A stretch of 64,000 nt of DNA. Source: Bradyrhizobium sp. SZCCHNS1050. GTDB taxonomy: Bacteria > Pseudomonadota > Alphaproteobacteria > Rhizobiales > Xanthobacteraceae. The notes beneath the pieces were generated by a model. That model saw only the letters and a list, made by a program, of their open reading frames with translations. It did no database searches and was not told where the DNA came from. Positions 25,523 through 34,479 of this stretch are shown piece by piece. The position numbers and the translations under genes were made by a program. Position 1 is the stretch's first letter. Each line of letters opens with the position of its first letter. The DNA is taken from positions 868,001 to 932,000 of the forward strand of contig NZ_JAUETR010000002.1 in NCBI RefSeq assembly GCF_032484785.1, read 5' to 3'.

Positions 25523-26248
25523 TCAATCGCGTCCCGCATCCATGATCGCCTGCGCGAGCCGGCCGGGATCGGAGAAGCACAGCTCATGGCTGCCGGGCAC
25601 CTGGACCAGCCGGAACAGGCCGAGCTTGCCGGACAACCGCGGATGCCATGGCAGGCTGTGCGGCAGCGCCGTGTCCTCGGTGCAGTTGATGTAGGATTTC
25701 GCGATTGCCATCTCGGAGGGATTGGCGCGCAGCTTGATCTTGTCGGTGAAGGTCTTGTTGGGATGCGGATTGAGCATGTCATAGGCGCGCGTCGCGGTGG
25801 CGAGATCGGCGTCGTTGATGAAGGCCTCGCGCCAGACCGGGAACGGCAGCACCACCGAACCGTCGCCGCGCTCCGCAGCGACCGCGTCGAACAGCGCAAC
25901 ATAGTGCGGTGGCACCATGTCGTTGAGGCACTCGCCGTCGTTGGGCACGAACGCATTCCAGTAGACCAGGCGGCGGATGCGCTGAGCGATGCGGTCGGCG
26001 ACGCCGGTGATGACCATGCCGCCATAGGAGTGCCCCATCAGCACGGCGTCGGTGATGTCGTGCTCGCTGAAGTAGTCGCAGATCGAGGCGATCGCCTCGT
26101 CGAGTCCGGTGGTCTTTGCGTCGCCGGGGCGGTTGCCGCGGATGGTCGGCAGATGGACGGTGTGGCCGGCGGAGCGAACATGCGCGGCGACCGGCTCGAG
26201 CTCGGCGCCGGTATGCCAGGCGCCATGGACCAGGACGTAGGTTGACAT
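25523..26248 (-). CDS. Alpha/beta hydrolase
   Basis: The 241-residue protein has the hydrolase start MSTYVLVHGAWHTGAEL, the nucleophile elbow LMGHSYGGMVITG (Ser near residue 72) and a C-terminal histidine in VPGSHELCFSDP. It resembles small plant-esterase/salicylate-esterase-type hydrolases in size and layout; substrate unknown. AAGGAA precedes the ATG. Divergent from an AraC regulator, with a TTGCAC/GTGCAA palindrome just upstream. Confidence 0.88.
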   Translation of the reverse strand: MSTYVLVHGAWHTGAELEPVAAHVRSAGHTVHLPTIRGNRPGDAKTTGLDEAIASICDYFSEHDITDAVLMGHSYGGMVITGVADRIAQRIRRLVYWNAFVPNDGECLNDMVPPHYVALFDAVAAERGDGSVVLPFPVWREAFINDADLATATRAYDMLNPHPNKTFTDKIKLRANPSEMAIAKSYINCTEDTALPHSLPWHPRLSGKLGLFRLVQVPGSHELCFSDPGRLAQAIMDAGRD

Positions 26249-26260
26249 GATCACGTTCCT

Positions 26261-26283
26261 TTGCACGATGGAAGGCGGTGCAA
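26261..26283. promoter_or_regulatory. Candidate operator between hydrolase and AraC genes
   Basis: TTGCAC (26261-26266) and GTGCAA (26278-26283) form a perfect inverted repeat with an 11-base spacer. It lies 12 bases before the hydrolase ATG and 70 before the AraC-type regulator gene. Its place fits a shared operator, but no binding data exist. Confidence 0.35.
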
Positions 26284-26352
26284 GGACTATGGGCCGGACC
26301 GCGCCCGCGGCGCTTGGCTGCAACTGAACCCGATTGGTCTCGGAGTGAACCG

Positions 26353-27339
26353 ATGGGCGCCGAGCCGGAACGGCAGCGGAGCTGGAATACGGCGACGGTG
26401 CGGCCGGAGGAGCAGTTCTCGTATTACCGCGAGGCGATCTGCCAGGCCTTCATGAACTTGACGCCGGAGCCGGCGCGCGGCATCGGATTCGCCGCGGAGG
26501 TGCAAAGCATCAGCCTCGGGAGCGGCGCCATCAACCGCGTCAGCTTTCCCGAGCACATCGTACGCCGCTCGCGCACGGACATCGCCGCTTCCACCCAGCG
26601 CTGCTTCTATCTCAACCTCAAGCTGGCCGGCCGCTGCACCATCCTGCAGGACGAATGCGATGTCAGCCTGTCCGCCGGTCAGGTCGGCATCTTCGACAGC
26701 GATCGCACCTTCGTGCTGCAGCACGATCGCGGGCCGTCGCTCGGCGTGCTCTCGTTCCGCGTCCCCGCCGATGCGCTGTGCAGCCGCCTGCCGGCCGAGC
26801 CGGACATCGCGCCGACGCGGCTGTCCGACGATCCATGCGTCGGCGCACTGATCGTGGAGACGGCGCGCTCCCTCAACGCCAATGCGCTGCGGCTCGCGCC
26901 CGCCGATGCGTCGGCGCTGTTCGGCGTGCTGCTCGATCTGGTGGCGCTGAGCCTGGCGCGCCGCGGCCGCCGCGAGCCGCATGCGACCACCTCATTTGCC
27001 GATGCGACGACCTTGGCGCTGCGCCGCGCCATTCACGAGCGGGTGCGCGAGCCCGGCCTGACGGTGGCGACCATCGCATCTGTCGTCGGGATCAGCGAGC
27101 GCTACGTGCACAAGCTGCTGGCCCGCGCCGGCACCAGCTTCTCCGACCTGGTGATGGAGCGCCGGCTCGATGGCGCAGCGCGCGATCTGCGCGATCCCGC
27201 CCGATGCGGCCGCGACATCGGCCGCATCGCCTTCGACTGGGGCTTTTCAGATCTGTCGCACTTCACGCGCCGCTTCAAGCAGCGCTTCGGCATGCGCCCG
27301 CGCGACTGGCGCGCGGAGACCGCGCGTCACTCCGGCTGA
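26353..27339 (+). CDS. AraC family transcriptional regulator
   Basis: The 328-residue protein has an N-terminal AraC-binding-like sensory domain (residues about 20-200; FSYYREAICQAFMNL, TILQDECDVSLSAGQVGIFD). A C-terminal double helix-turn-helix follows (VATIASVVGISERYVHKLLA and IAFDWGFSDLSHFTRRFK), ending FGMRPRDWR. GGAG lies 9 bases before the ATG at 26353; the 25-codon longer frame is not supported. Likely target is the divergent hydrolase gene. Confidence 0.92.
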   Translation: MGAEPERQRSWNTATVRPEEQFSYYREAICQAFMNLTPEPARGIGFAAEVQSISLGSGAINRVSFPEHIVRRSRTDIAASTQRCFYLNLKLAGRCTILQDECDVSLSAGQVGIFDSDRTFVLQHDRGPSLGVLSFRVPADALCSRLPAEPDIAPTRLSDDPCVGALIVETARSLNANALRLAPADASALFGVLLDLVALSLARRGRREPHATTSFADATTLALRRAIHERVREPGLTVATIASVVGISERYVHKLLARAGTSFSDLVMERRLDGAARDLRDPARCGRDIGRIAFDWGFSDLSHFTRRFKQRFGMRPRDWRAETARHSG

Positions 27340-27352
27340 CCACCGCCTGCGG

Positions 27353-27646
27353 TCAGCGCGGACTCCGTTCGCGGGCTGCGCCCCACAACCAGATTGCCGC
27401 CAGCAGGACCAGCGAGCCGACGAACGCCGCGACGACATCGCGCAGCGAAATGACGATGCTGCCCATGCCTGGAAACAACCCGAACAGGTTGAACAAGACA
27501 CCACCGATGAGGGCGCCGACGCATCCCAATCCGATGTTGGTGAGGAGCCCGAAACCGGCTCGGCGGCGCTTCACCAGGAAGCCGGCAAGGCCGCCACCAA
27601 TCAAGCCGACGACGAGCCAAGTCCCTGCATGTGCCAGTGTGAACAT
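27353..27646 (-). CDS. GlsB/YeaQ/YmgE family stress-response membrane protein
   Basis: The 97-residue protein is almost all membrane: LVVGLIGGGLAGFLV, LTNIGLGCVGALIGGVLF and DVVAAFVGSLVLLAAIWLW form three helices with the Gly-rich pattern of the transglycosylase-associated (YeaQ/YmgE) family. These are small inner-membrane proteins often linked to stress; biochemical role unknown. It is convergent with the AraC gene and only 13 bases from it. Confidence 0.88.
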   Translation of the reverse strand: MFTLAHAGTWLVVGLIGGGLAGFLVKRRRAGFGLLTNIGLGCVGALIGGVLFNLFGLFPGMGSIVISLRDVVAAFVGSLVLLAAIWLWGAARERSPR

Positions 27647-28121
27647 TCTTCACTCCGTCGGTCTGCCGTCACCCCTCAGCTGGAGCATCACGGCCAGCAG
27701 CAAGATCATGAGAACACATTGCCGAGCGAAGCGAGACCGCCAGTTGCTACACGGAAGCGGCCAGATCAGGGGTCTTGCTCGCAGAGCCACACGAATCGCA
27801 CGCTTGCAGGTTACATCGATTTCGTTGCCATGAGCTGAACTCTGCACATCGGATGAGTTCGCAACCCACTCGCAAACTGGCGCAGGCCGGCGTCCCGTCC
27901 ATGACAAGGTGATGCGGCCCCTGCTTGCTTCGAATTGGCCATTCCGCTTCGGACGTCGCGTACTTCCTCCCGAAATGACAGTCATTCGAATCTAATCGTC
28001 TCGAACACGCACGGCTCATGCGAACGCTTCGCACGCGAAGGGCTACGTAGTTCCCCCGAGTTCATATGATCCGCGGAATCAAGAAGAATGCGTTTCCCGC
28101 AGAGCGTGTAAGGGTGAATGC
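27647..28121. other. Intergenic region upstream of the amidohydrolase cluster
   Basis: This 475-base gap has no convincing gene. Two short palindromes stand out: AATGAC-A-GTCATT at 27974-27986 and CTTCGC-AC-GCGAAG at 28027-28040. Either could be an operator for the five-gene cluster that starts at 28122. The 111-residue minus-strand frame inside is mostly non-protein-like. Confidence 0.45.
27974..27986. promoter_or_regulatory. Short palindrome upstream of the amidohydrolase cluster
   Basis: AATGAC and GTCATT are separated by one base, about 136 bases before the first gene of the cluster. Possible regulator site; short enough that chance is a real alternative. Confidence 0.25.
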
Positions 28122-29942
28122 ATGTGCATCGCATGCAACTGGGCAAGGTTCCGTGGTTTGCTCCAGCTTGATTTTGGCTCCGTCAACGAGGCCGAGCCGT
28201 CACGACGCAGGCTCCTGCAGGCAGGCGCGGCGTTCGCCGCAGCCGGCGTTGCTTCGGTGTCCGCTCCGACGAACGCCGAGGCGCGAACCGGCGGCGGCAA
28301 GGCCGACATCGTGTTTCGCAACGGCCCGGTCTACACCGTGAACGGCGGCCGGGAATGGGCCCGCGCGGTCGCCGTCAAGCAAAAGCACATCGTCTATGTC
28401 GGCGATGACGCGGGCGTCCGGCCCTTCATCGGCCCGAAGACCCGCGTCGTCGATCTCGCCGGCAGGATGCTGCTGCCCGGCTTCGTGGAAGGACACATCC
28501 ATCCGATAGCGGGCGCTGTCGTGACTCGGGGTGTCGATCTTCAATACGACACAAGGGAGGAGATGCTCGACGCCCTGAAGGCCTATCGCGCCAAGCTGGG
28601 CCAGGCCGGCATCGTCCGCGGCTTCGGCTGGCGCTATAACGCCTTTCCGCCGACCGGCCCTCGCAAGGAGGATCTCGATCAGATCTGGCCGGACACGCCC
28701 GTCTTTCTCGTCGGGATCGATGGCCATTCCGCCTGGGTCAATTCCAAGACGCTGGCGATTGCCAAGGTGACCAAGGCGACCAAGGATCCGTTGCCCGGCT
28801 ACAGCTACTTCGAGCGGGACCCGGCCTCGGGAGAGCCGACCGGCTATCTGGTCGAGCCACCGGCGATGTTTCCGGTCCTCAACGCGATCTCGCCGTTCAC
28901 GACCGGCTATATTGCGGACTCGCTCGCACAGTGGCTGCCGAAGGCGTCGGCCGCCGGCATCACCAGCGTGTTCGATGCCGGACTGCTCGTTCTGCCCGAG
29001 GAGACAGGCTACGAACTCTATCAGGATCTGGAGCGCAAAGGAAAACTGCCGTTCCGTGTGGTCGGATCGACCTACCACAACAATCCGGCGATCGACCCCG
29101 TGCCGATCGCGATGGCCCTGCGTCGACGCTTCAATTCCGAACTGGTGCAGGCGCCCGTTCTCAAGCTCAACATCGACGGCGGCGAAGCCCAACGGACCGC
29201 CGCATTGCTGGCCCCCTATAGCGACGATCCGAGCACGAGCGGCGAGACGCTGGTCCCGCCGGAGCAGTTCAAGGACATCATCCGCCGCGCCGACAGGGCG
29301 GGCCTCAATATTCACATCCATTCCTACGGTGATCGCGCCAACCGCCTGTCGCTGGACGCGTTCGAAGCCGCGATCAAGGCCAATCCGCCGCGCGATCGCC
29401 GGCACACGCTGGCGCATCTCATATTTGTTTCACCTGACGATCTGCCGCGCTTCGCCAAGCTCGGCGTCACCGCGCAGTTCTCCGCCCAATGGTCGGTGGC
29501 GGATGCCTATTGGCAGGGCGTGATGCGGCCGCGCGTCGGCGCGCGCGCCGAGCAGGCGTTTCGCACCGGCTCGATCCTGCGTCATGGCGCCAACATCTCG
29601 CTCGGCACCGATTGGCCGGCCGCCGGCTATTACAGCACCTACAAGCCGCTGGATGCGATCGAGATCGCGACCACGCGGCGGGAGTTGAACAAGCCGGATC
29701 AGCCGGCTTTGGTGCCGCTCGACGAGCGGATCAGCCTCGAAGAGGCGATCCGCGCCGCCACCATGGGCCCGGCCTATCAGCTCGGGCTCGACCAGAAGGT
29801 CGGTTCGATCGAGGTCGGCAAGCTCGCCGATCTGATCGTGCTTGAAAGAAACCTGTTCGAAGTCGCCCCGCACGACATCCACAACACAAAGGTGCTGATG
29901 ACCGTCATGAACGGTCAGGTCAGGCACGAACAGCGAAGCTGA
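28122..29942 (+). CDS. Tat-exported metal-dependent amidohydrolase (YtcJ-like), paralogue 1
   Basis: The 606-residue protein begins MCIACNWARF, then a twin-arginine signal (SRRRLLQAGAAFAAAGVAS, residues 27-45). The mature part is an amidohydrolase-3 enzyme: metal ligands HIH in VEGHIHP, a probable carbamylated Lys in VLKLNIDGG, His in NIHIHSYGDRA and HTLAHLI, and Asp in SLGTDWPA. It ends with the typical VGKLADLIVLERNLFEV. The substrate is a C-N bond of unknown identity; activity in the periplasm is inferred from the signal. AAGG 8 bases before ATG. First gene of a five-gene run; homologous to the fourth. Confidence 0.88.
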   Translation: MCIACNWARFRGLLQLDFGSVNEAEPSRRRLLQAGAAFAAAGVASVSAPTNAEARTGGGKADIVFRNGPVYTVNGGREWARAVAVKQKHIVYVGDDAGVRPFIGPKTRVVDLAGRMLLPGFVEGHIHPIAGAVVTRGVDLQYDTREEMLDALKAYRAKLGQAGIVRGFGWRYNAFPPTGPRKEDLDQIWPDTPVFLVGIDGHSAWVNSKTLAIAKVTKATKDPLPGYSYFERDPASGEPTGYLVEPPAMFPVLNAISPFTTGYIADSLAQWLPKASAAGITSVFDAGLLVLPEETGYELYQDLERKGKLPFRVVGSTYHNNPAIDPVPIAMALRRRFNSELVQAPVLKLNIDGGEAQRTAALLAPYSDDPSTSGETLVPPEQFKDIIRRADRAGLNIHIHSYGDRANRLSLDAFEAAIKANPPRDRRHTLAHLIFVSPDDLPRFAKLGVTAQFSAQWSVADAYWQGVMRPRVGARAEQAFRTGSILRHGANISLGTDWPAAGYYSTYKPLDAIEIATTRRELNKPDQPALVPLDERISLEEAIRAATMGPAYQLGLDQKVGSIEVGKLADLIVLERNLFEVAPHDIHNTKVLMTVMNGQVRHEQRS

Positions 29943-30021
29943 CTCCGGCGACGTCTCGGACCGACACCTTCAGGACCACATCGACATACTCAGACCGATT
30001 CCCGGACATGCGGAGGCGTAT

Positions 30022-31518
30022 ATGATCAACAGAAGAATGCTCATCAAAGGCGCGGGAGCGGCGTTGGTCGCGTCCGAACTCGGTTTGCCGGCCGCGCGGG
30101 CCGAGTCTGCCGATCCGCTCTGCTACGCGTCGGTCGCCGATCTCATCGCCATGTTCCGGGCCCGCAAGGCGTCGCCGGTCGATCTCTTGAAGGCGCAGAT
30201 CAAGCGGATCGAAGCCTACAACACGAAGGTCAATTGCATCACCTACGAGCATTTCGATCAGGCGCTCAAGGAGGCCAAGCTGTCCGAGGACCGCTATCGG
30301 CGCGGCAACCAGAGGCCGCTCGAAGGGATCACGGTAGCCATCAAGGACGAATTCTCCAGGCCGGGCTGGCGGACCACACAGGGCTCGCTCATCTACAAGG
30401 ACTCGCCACCGGCAACGGAAAACTCGGCCATCACCGACTTGCTCGAGGCAGCCGGCGCCGTCATGCCGTTCCAGACGACCGTGCCGGAATTCTACCTCTT
30501 CCTCGGCGCGTCCACCCGCGCCTGGGGCACGACACGCAATCCATGGAATCTCGAATACTCTCCGGGCGGGTCGTCGGCGGGATCGGGCGCGGCGCTGGCC
30601 GCAGGCTTCACGACGCTCGCCATGGGCTCGGACATGGGCGGCTCGATCCGAATTCCCGCCTCGCAATGCGGTCTCTATGGCTTCAGGCCGCCGTTCGGAC
30701 GCGTGGCCGGTGGGGAAATCCCGTTCGCGACCTCGGGCCCGATGGCGCGGCGCTTCGACGACCTCGTCCGCCTCCAGAACGCGATCGTCGGTCCGTCCGA
30801 GCGGATGATGGCCGCGATGCGCCCTCGCCTCGACTATCCCACCCGTTATCCGCGCCTTTCCGGGTGGCGCATCGCCGTGGATTGGGGCGCCGGCATTGCG
30901 GACGTCATACCGTCCGTGAAGGCTGCGATGCTGAGAGGCATCGAGGCTCTGCGCGCCGCGGGTTGCACGGTGGACGAAGTCGATTGCGGCTTCACGAAGG
31001 CCCACAAGATGGTCTTCATCCGCGGGCTGATGTCGACGTCCATCGGCACGGCGATCGAGATCTCGAATGCGCATCGCGATCAGCTCTCGCCCTACATGAC
31101 CGAAATGCTCGACCAAGTCGGCCCGGTCGGACCGCGCCAGGCCGAAGAAGCCGAAGAGCTGCTGCAGCGGCTGCACCGCCAGGTCCAGCAGCGCGTGTTC
31201 GGCAAGGGGTACCGCATCCTGCTCATGCCGACCATGGCAACGCCTCTTGTCGGGGCCGACATGTTCAAGAGCAAGGAAAACAAGGTGGACCCGTGGGTAG
31301 GCACCGGTCTGGGCTTGGCGCTGACGTGGCACTGGAATCTGCTCAACCGCTATCCGGTCGTCGATGTCCCGCTCGGCTTGGTCGAGGACCGCATGCCCTC
31401 GGGCATGCAGGTGATCGGCCAGACCTACACCGATCTCGACACGTTCCAGTTCGCGTCCAACTGGTCTCGTCTCCGGCGGTCCCTGTTCGCGGGCGAGCGT
31501 TTTCCGACCTTCACGTGA
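30022..31518 (+). CDS. Exported amidase (amidase signature family)
   Basis: The 498-residue enzyme hydrolyses a carboxamide to acid and ammonia. An N-terminal signal-like segment (INRRMLIKGAGAALVASELG, residues 2-21, with RR) suggests Tat or Sec export. The Ser-cisSer-Lys triad is visible: Lys in VAIKDEF, cis-Ser in SPGGSSAGSGAALA and the nucleophile in DMGGSIRIPA. GGAGG lies directly upstream of the ATG. Its stop overlaps the next gene's start (TGATG). It follows amidohydrolase 1 by 79 bases, and the pair could act in sequence on one nitrogenous compound. Confidence 0.92.
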   Translation: MINRRMLIKGAGAALVASELGLPAARAESADPLCYASVADLIAMFRARKASPVDLLKAQIKRIEAYNTKVNCITYEHFDQALKEAKLSEDRYRRGNQRPLEGITVAIKDEFSRPGWRTTQGSLIYKDSPPATENSAITDLLEAAGAVMPFQTTVPEFYLFLGASTRAWGTTRNPWNLEYSPGGSSAGSGAALAAGFTTLAMGSDMGGSIRIPASQCGLYGFRPPFGRVAGGEIPFATSGPMARRFDDLVRLQNAIVGPSERMMAAMRPRLDYPTRYPRLSGWRIAVDWGAGIADVIPSVKAAMLRGIEALRAAGCTVDEVDCGFTKAHKMVFIRGLMSTSIGTAIEISNAHRDQLSPYMTEMLDQVGPVGPRQAEEAEELLQRLHRQVQQRVFGKGYRILLMPTMATPLVGADMFKSKENKVDPWVGTGLGLALTWHWNLLNRYPVVDVPLGLVEDRMPSGMQVIGQTYTDLDTFQFASNWSRLRRSLFAGERFPTFT

Positions 31519-32414
31519 TGCAGCGGGGCCACACGGTGCGGGCGCGAGACAGTGGCTGCAAGAGCGGCGCTTCGACAGCGAGGTCGACAAGGACGCCGAG
31601 AGCCTTCCGACACGTGGTTCTGTTGCTCCTGATCTCGGCACTCTGCCATGACTCCGGCGCCCTGGCACAGCAGGCCAAGACGCCGTCGCTCGAAGATCTG
31701 GCCAAGGCGGCGCAGAACCCGATCGCGGACACGATCAGCGTCGGCCTTGAGAATATCGCCATGCCGAATACGGGCCCGTACCGGCAGACGGCCGACGTCT
31801 TCAAGATCGAGCCGGTCATCCCGTTCCAGCTCAATGCCGACTGGAATCTGGTGACGCGCACGACCATTCCCGGCATCGCCCAGATCCGCTTTTCCCCCGA
31901 GCAAGGCCGGATCGGCGGGGTCGGCGACATCAACCAGATCTTCGCGCTCACCCCGTCCCATTCGGGCGCCCTCATCTGGGGTGTCGGCCCGACCTTTTCC
32001 TATCCGTCGGCGACCGATCCCGCCCTCGGTTCGGGAAAATGGAGCGCAGGTCCGACCATTGTCGCGCTGACCATGCCGGGTCCATGGGTGCTCGGGGTGC
32101 TCGCCAACAACATCTGGTCGTTTGCAGGTCCGAGCGACCGCGCGCCGGTGAACCAGATGATGCTGCAGTACTTCGTGACCTACAACTTCTCCGACGGATC
32201 CTACATCAGCTCGAGTCCCATCATCACGGCGAACTGGCTCGCGAAGGGCAATGATCGCTGGGTCGTCCCGATCGGCGTCGGCGTGGGCAAGCTCTTCATG
32301 GTCGACAAGCAGCCGATCAATGCCGAGGTGGGCGCGTACTACAATCTGCTGAAGCCGGACCAGGCATCGCATTGGCAGTTTCGCGCCAGCCTGGCTTTCC
32401 TGTTTCCAAAATGA
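31518..32414 (+). CDS. Predicted outer-membrane beta-barrel protein (often mislabelled 'neuromedin U')
   Basis: The 298-residue product has a signal peptide (VVLLLLISALCHDSGALAQ, ending near residue 51) and then many alternating strands: IEPVIPFQLNADWNLVTRTT, LIWGVGPTFSYPSA, SPIITANWLA. It ends LAFLFPK, with a terminal aromatic pair near the C-terminus as in barrels. I recognise the pattern LEDLAKAAQNPIADTISV and GSGKWSAGPT from a bacterial family that carries this misleading name. Start ATG overlaps the amidase stop by one base, so translation is coupled. Probable role: passage or sensing of the cluster's substrate at the outer membrane (inference). Confidence 0.72.
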   Translation: MQRGHTVRARDSGCKSGASTARSTRTPRAFRHVVLLLLISALCHDSGALAQQAKTPSLEDLAKAAQNPIADTISVGLENIAMPNTGPYRQTADVFKIEPVIPFQLNADWNLVTRTTIPGIAQIRFSPEQGRIGGVGDINQIFALTPSHSGALIWGVGPTFSYPSATDPALGSGKWSAGPTIVALTMPGPWVLGVLANNIWSFAGPSDRAPVNQMMLQYFVTYNFSDGSYISSSPIITANWLAKGNDRWVVPIGVGVGKLFMVDKQPINAEVGAYYNLLKPDQASHWQFRASLAFLFPK

Positions 32415-32661
32415 CGCTGCTCGGAACGAGCGGCCTCCGTGGCCGTGAGCAGCAATCCGGTCTGCAATCCTGTCTGAAGGCATTCGATTTGAATTTTCAC
32501 CATCAGCAAGCATCCAGAGCGTCAGTCTGCGTGCGCACGCTCGACGCCTTTGAGGCCGAGTTGATCGCGGTCAATCCTGGCGGCTGCGGAAGAACGTAGT
32601 TTAGCGTTCGATCAGGGAATGATGCGGCTCACACGGAACGCGGGTTTTTCGGAGCAGGACA

Positions 32662-34473
32662 ATGTGCATCGCATGCGGCTCAGCCATCGGTTCGCTGTTC
32701 GCGGCGTCGAAGCCGGAGGGCGGCGGACTGACCCGTCGCCAGATTGTTGCAACAACGGCTGCCGCCGCAGCATTCGCGGCCGCGGGCTCGGCTCCGGCCT
32801 TTGCCGCCCCCAATCGCACGACCGTGTTTCGCGGCGGGCGCGTCTACACGGTGGAAGACTCGCAGCCCTGGGCGGCGGCCGTCGTCGTCAAGGGCGACAA
32901 GATCGTCTATGTCGGCGACGATGCCGGAGCGATGAAGTTTGCCGGACGGGGGGCTGAGGTCATCGACCTCAAGGGCCGCATGCTGATGCCGGGCTTCGTC
33001 GAGGCGCATTGGCATCTTTGCACTCTGGCATTTGCCCGCGGCGCCTGGGTCAACGAGGAAGATCCTGAGCGCATCTCCGAGATCCTGCGCGATTACGCCA
33101 AGACGCATTCCGACGAGAAGTTCATTCTCGGCTTCGGATGGATCGCGGGCGCGTTTCCCGCCTCGGGTCCCCGCAAGGAACCGCTGGACGCGATCTTCCC
33201 CGACCGGCCGGTCCTGCTCGTCAGTTGCGATCTGCACAGCTACTGGGTCAATTCCAAGCTGCTGGAGATGGCCGGCATCACGAGGGACACCCCACGCGAC
33301 GTCGTGCCCGGCTCCTCCTGGTACGAAAAGGATCCCAATGGCGAGCCGACTGGCTTCATTTCGGAAGTACCCGCGCTGTTCGCGGTACTGAAGACGCTCG
33401 AAAAGCACGGCATCGAACCGTTCGGCCTCAAGTCGGCCGCCGCCGCCATCGAGGAATGGCAGCCCAAGCTCGCAGCCGCCGGCATCACCACCCTCTTCGA
33501 TGCCGGCTTCAGCGCCTGGCCGACCGAGCAGCATCACGGTTTCGACATGCTGGTCGACCTCGAGAGCCGCGGCAAGCTGCTGCAACGCGTGATCGGCAGC
33601 CTCTATCACAACGACCCCAACGTCGATCCGCTGCCGATCATTCGGGCCTATCGGAAGCGCTATCGCACTCCGCTGGTCAAGGCCGAGGTGCTCAAGCTGA
33701 TCGTCGATGGCACCGAGCTGAGCCGCACCGCCTATCTGCTGGATCCCTATGCCGGAAGGCAGGATTGGCGCGGCGAACCATTGTTGCCATCGCCCGTGTT
33801 GAATCGAATCCTGCGCGAAGCCCATGCGGAGGGAATCGATACGCACCTTCACGCCGTCGGCGACGCCGCAGTTCGCATGAGCCTGGATGGATACGAAGCC
33901 GCGTTCGGCAGGCAGGGCCCCGGCAACCGCCGCCATACCATCTGCCACGCGTTCCTCACCGCGCCCTCGGACATTGCGCGCTTCAGAAAGCTCGGCCTGA
34001 TTGCGAACACCCAGATCCAGTGGGGCGTGCCGGATACGAGCCAGCGCCGCATCCGCGAGATCTACGGCGAAGAGCGCTGGAGCCGCATGTACAGCTTCAA
34101 GACGTTCATCGACCAAGGCGTCACGGTGTCGTTCGGAATGGATGCCCTGGCGACCGGCTCCAAGGTCGTGGTCAAGCCGCTCGAGGCGGTGCAGGCCGGC
34201 CATACGCGCCAGGAGCCCGGCAAGCCCGACGGCCTGGTCCATCCGCCCGCTGCCGAACGCCTGAGCCTGCCGCAGCTCATCCGAGGCTACACAATCAACG
34301 GAGCTTACCAGATGCGCATGGAGGATAAGATCGGCTCCATCAAGGTCGGGAAGCTGGCCGATCTGATCGTGCTGGAGAAGAACCTGTTCGATGTCGGGCC
34401 GCACGAGATCGGCAAGGTGAACGTTCAGCTGACGATGATGAACGGCCGGATCACGCATCGCGACAGACTCTGA
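32662..34473 (+). CDS. Tat-exported metal-dependent amidohydrolase (YtcJ-like), paralogue 2
   Basis: The 603-residue protein parallels the gene at 28122: it begins MCIACGSAIG, has a Tat-like signal (LTRRQIVATTAAAAAFAAAG, residues 25-44) and the amidohydrolase-3 core. Ligands are HWH in VEAHWHLCT, Lys in VLKLIVDGTE, His in DTHLHAVGDAAVR and HTICHAF, and Asp in SFGMDALATG. The C-terminus VGKLADLIVLEKNLFDV is nearly identical to paralogue 1. GGAGCAGGA precedes the ATG. Divergence around the active site (SLGTDWPA versus SFGMDALA) suggests different substrates or sequential steps. Confidence 0.88.
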   Translation: MCIACGSAIGSLFAASKPEGGGLTRRQIVATTAAAAAFAAAGSAPAFAAPNRTTVFRGGRVYTVEDSQPWAAAVVVKGDKIVYVGDDAGAMKFAGRGAEVIDLKGRMLMPGFVEAHWHLCTLAFARGAWVNEEDPERISEILRDYAKTHSDEKFILGFGWIAGAFPASGPRKEPLDAIFPDRPVLLVSCDLHSYWVNSKLLEMAGITRDTPRDVVPGSSWYEKDPNGEPTGFISEVPALFAVLKTLEKHGIEPFGLKSAAAAIEEWQPKLAAAGITTLFDAGFSAWPTEQHHGFDMLVDLESRGKLLQRVIGSLYHNDPNVDPLPIIRAYRKRYRTPLVKAEVLKLIVDGTELSRTAYLLDPYAGRQDWRGEPLLPSPVLNRILREAHAEGIDTHLHAVGDAAVRMSLDGYEAAFGRQGPGNRRHTICHAFLTAPSDIARFRKLGLIANTQIQWGVPDTSQRRIREIYGEERWSRMYSFKTFIDQGVTVSFGMDALATGSKVVVKPLEAVQAGHTRQEPGKPDGLVHPPAAERLSLPQLIRGYTINGAYQMRMEDKIGSIKVGKLADLIVLEKNLFDVGPHEIGKVNVQLTMMNGRITHRDRL

Positions 34474-34479
34474 ACGGGA

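Noticed and set aside
27650..27985. 111-codon minus-strand frame in the gap before the amidohydrolase cluster
   Set aside because: No ribosome binding site and mostly random composition apart from a short hydrophobic end.
29920..31668. 582-codon minus-strand frame
   Set aside because: Antisense to the amidase gene; Arg/His/Asp-rich shadow without recognisable motifs.
30234..32414. 726-codon plus-strand frame suggesting an amidase/barrel fusion
   Set aside because: Up to 31518 this is the wrong frame of the amidase gene. The real barrel-protein gene begins at the ATG overlapping the amidase stop.
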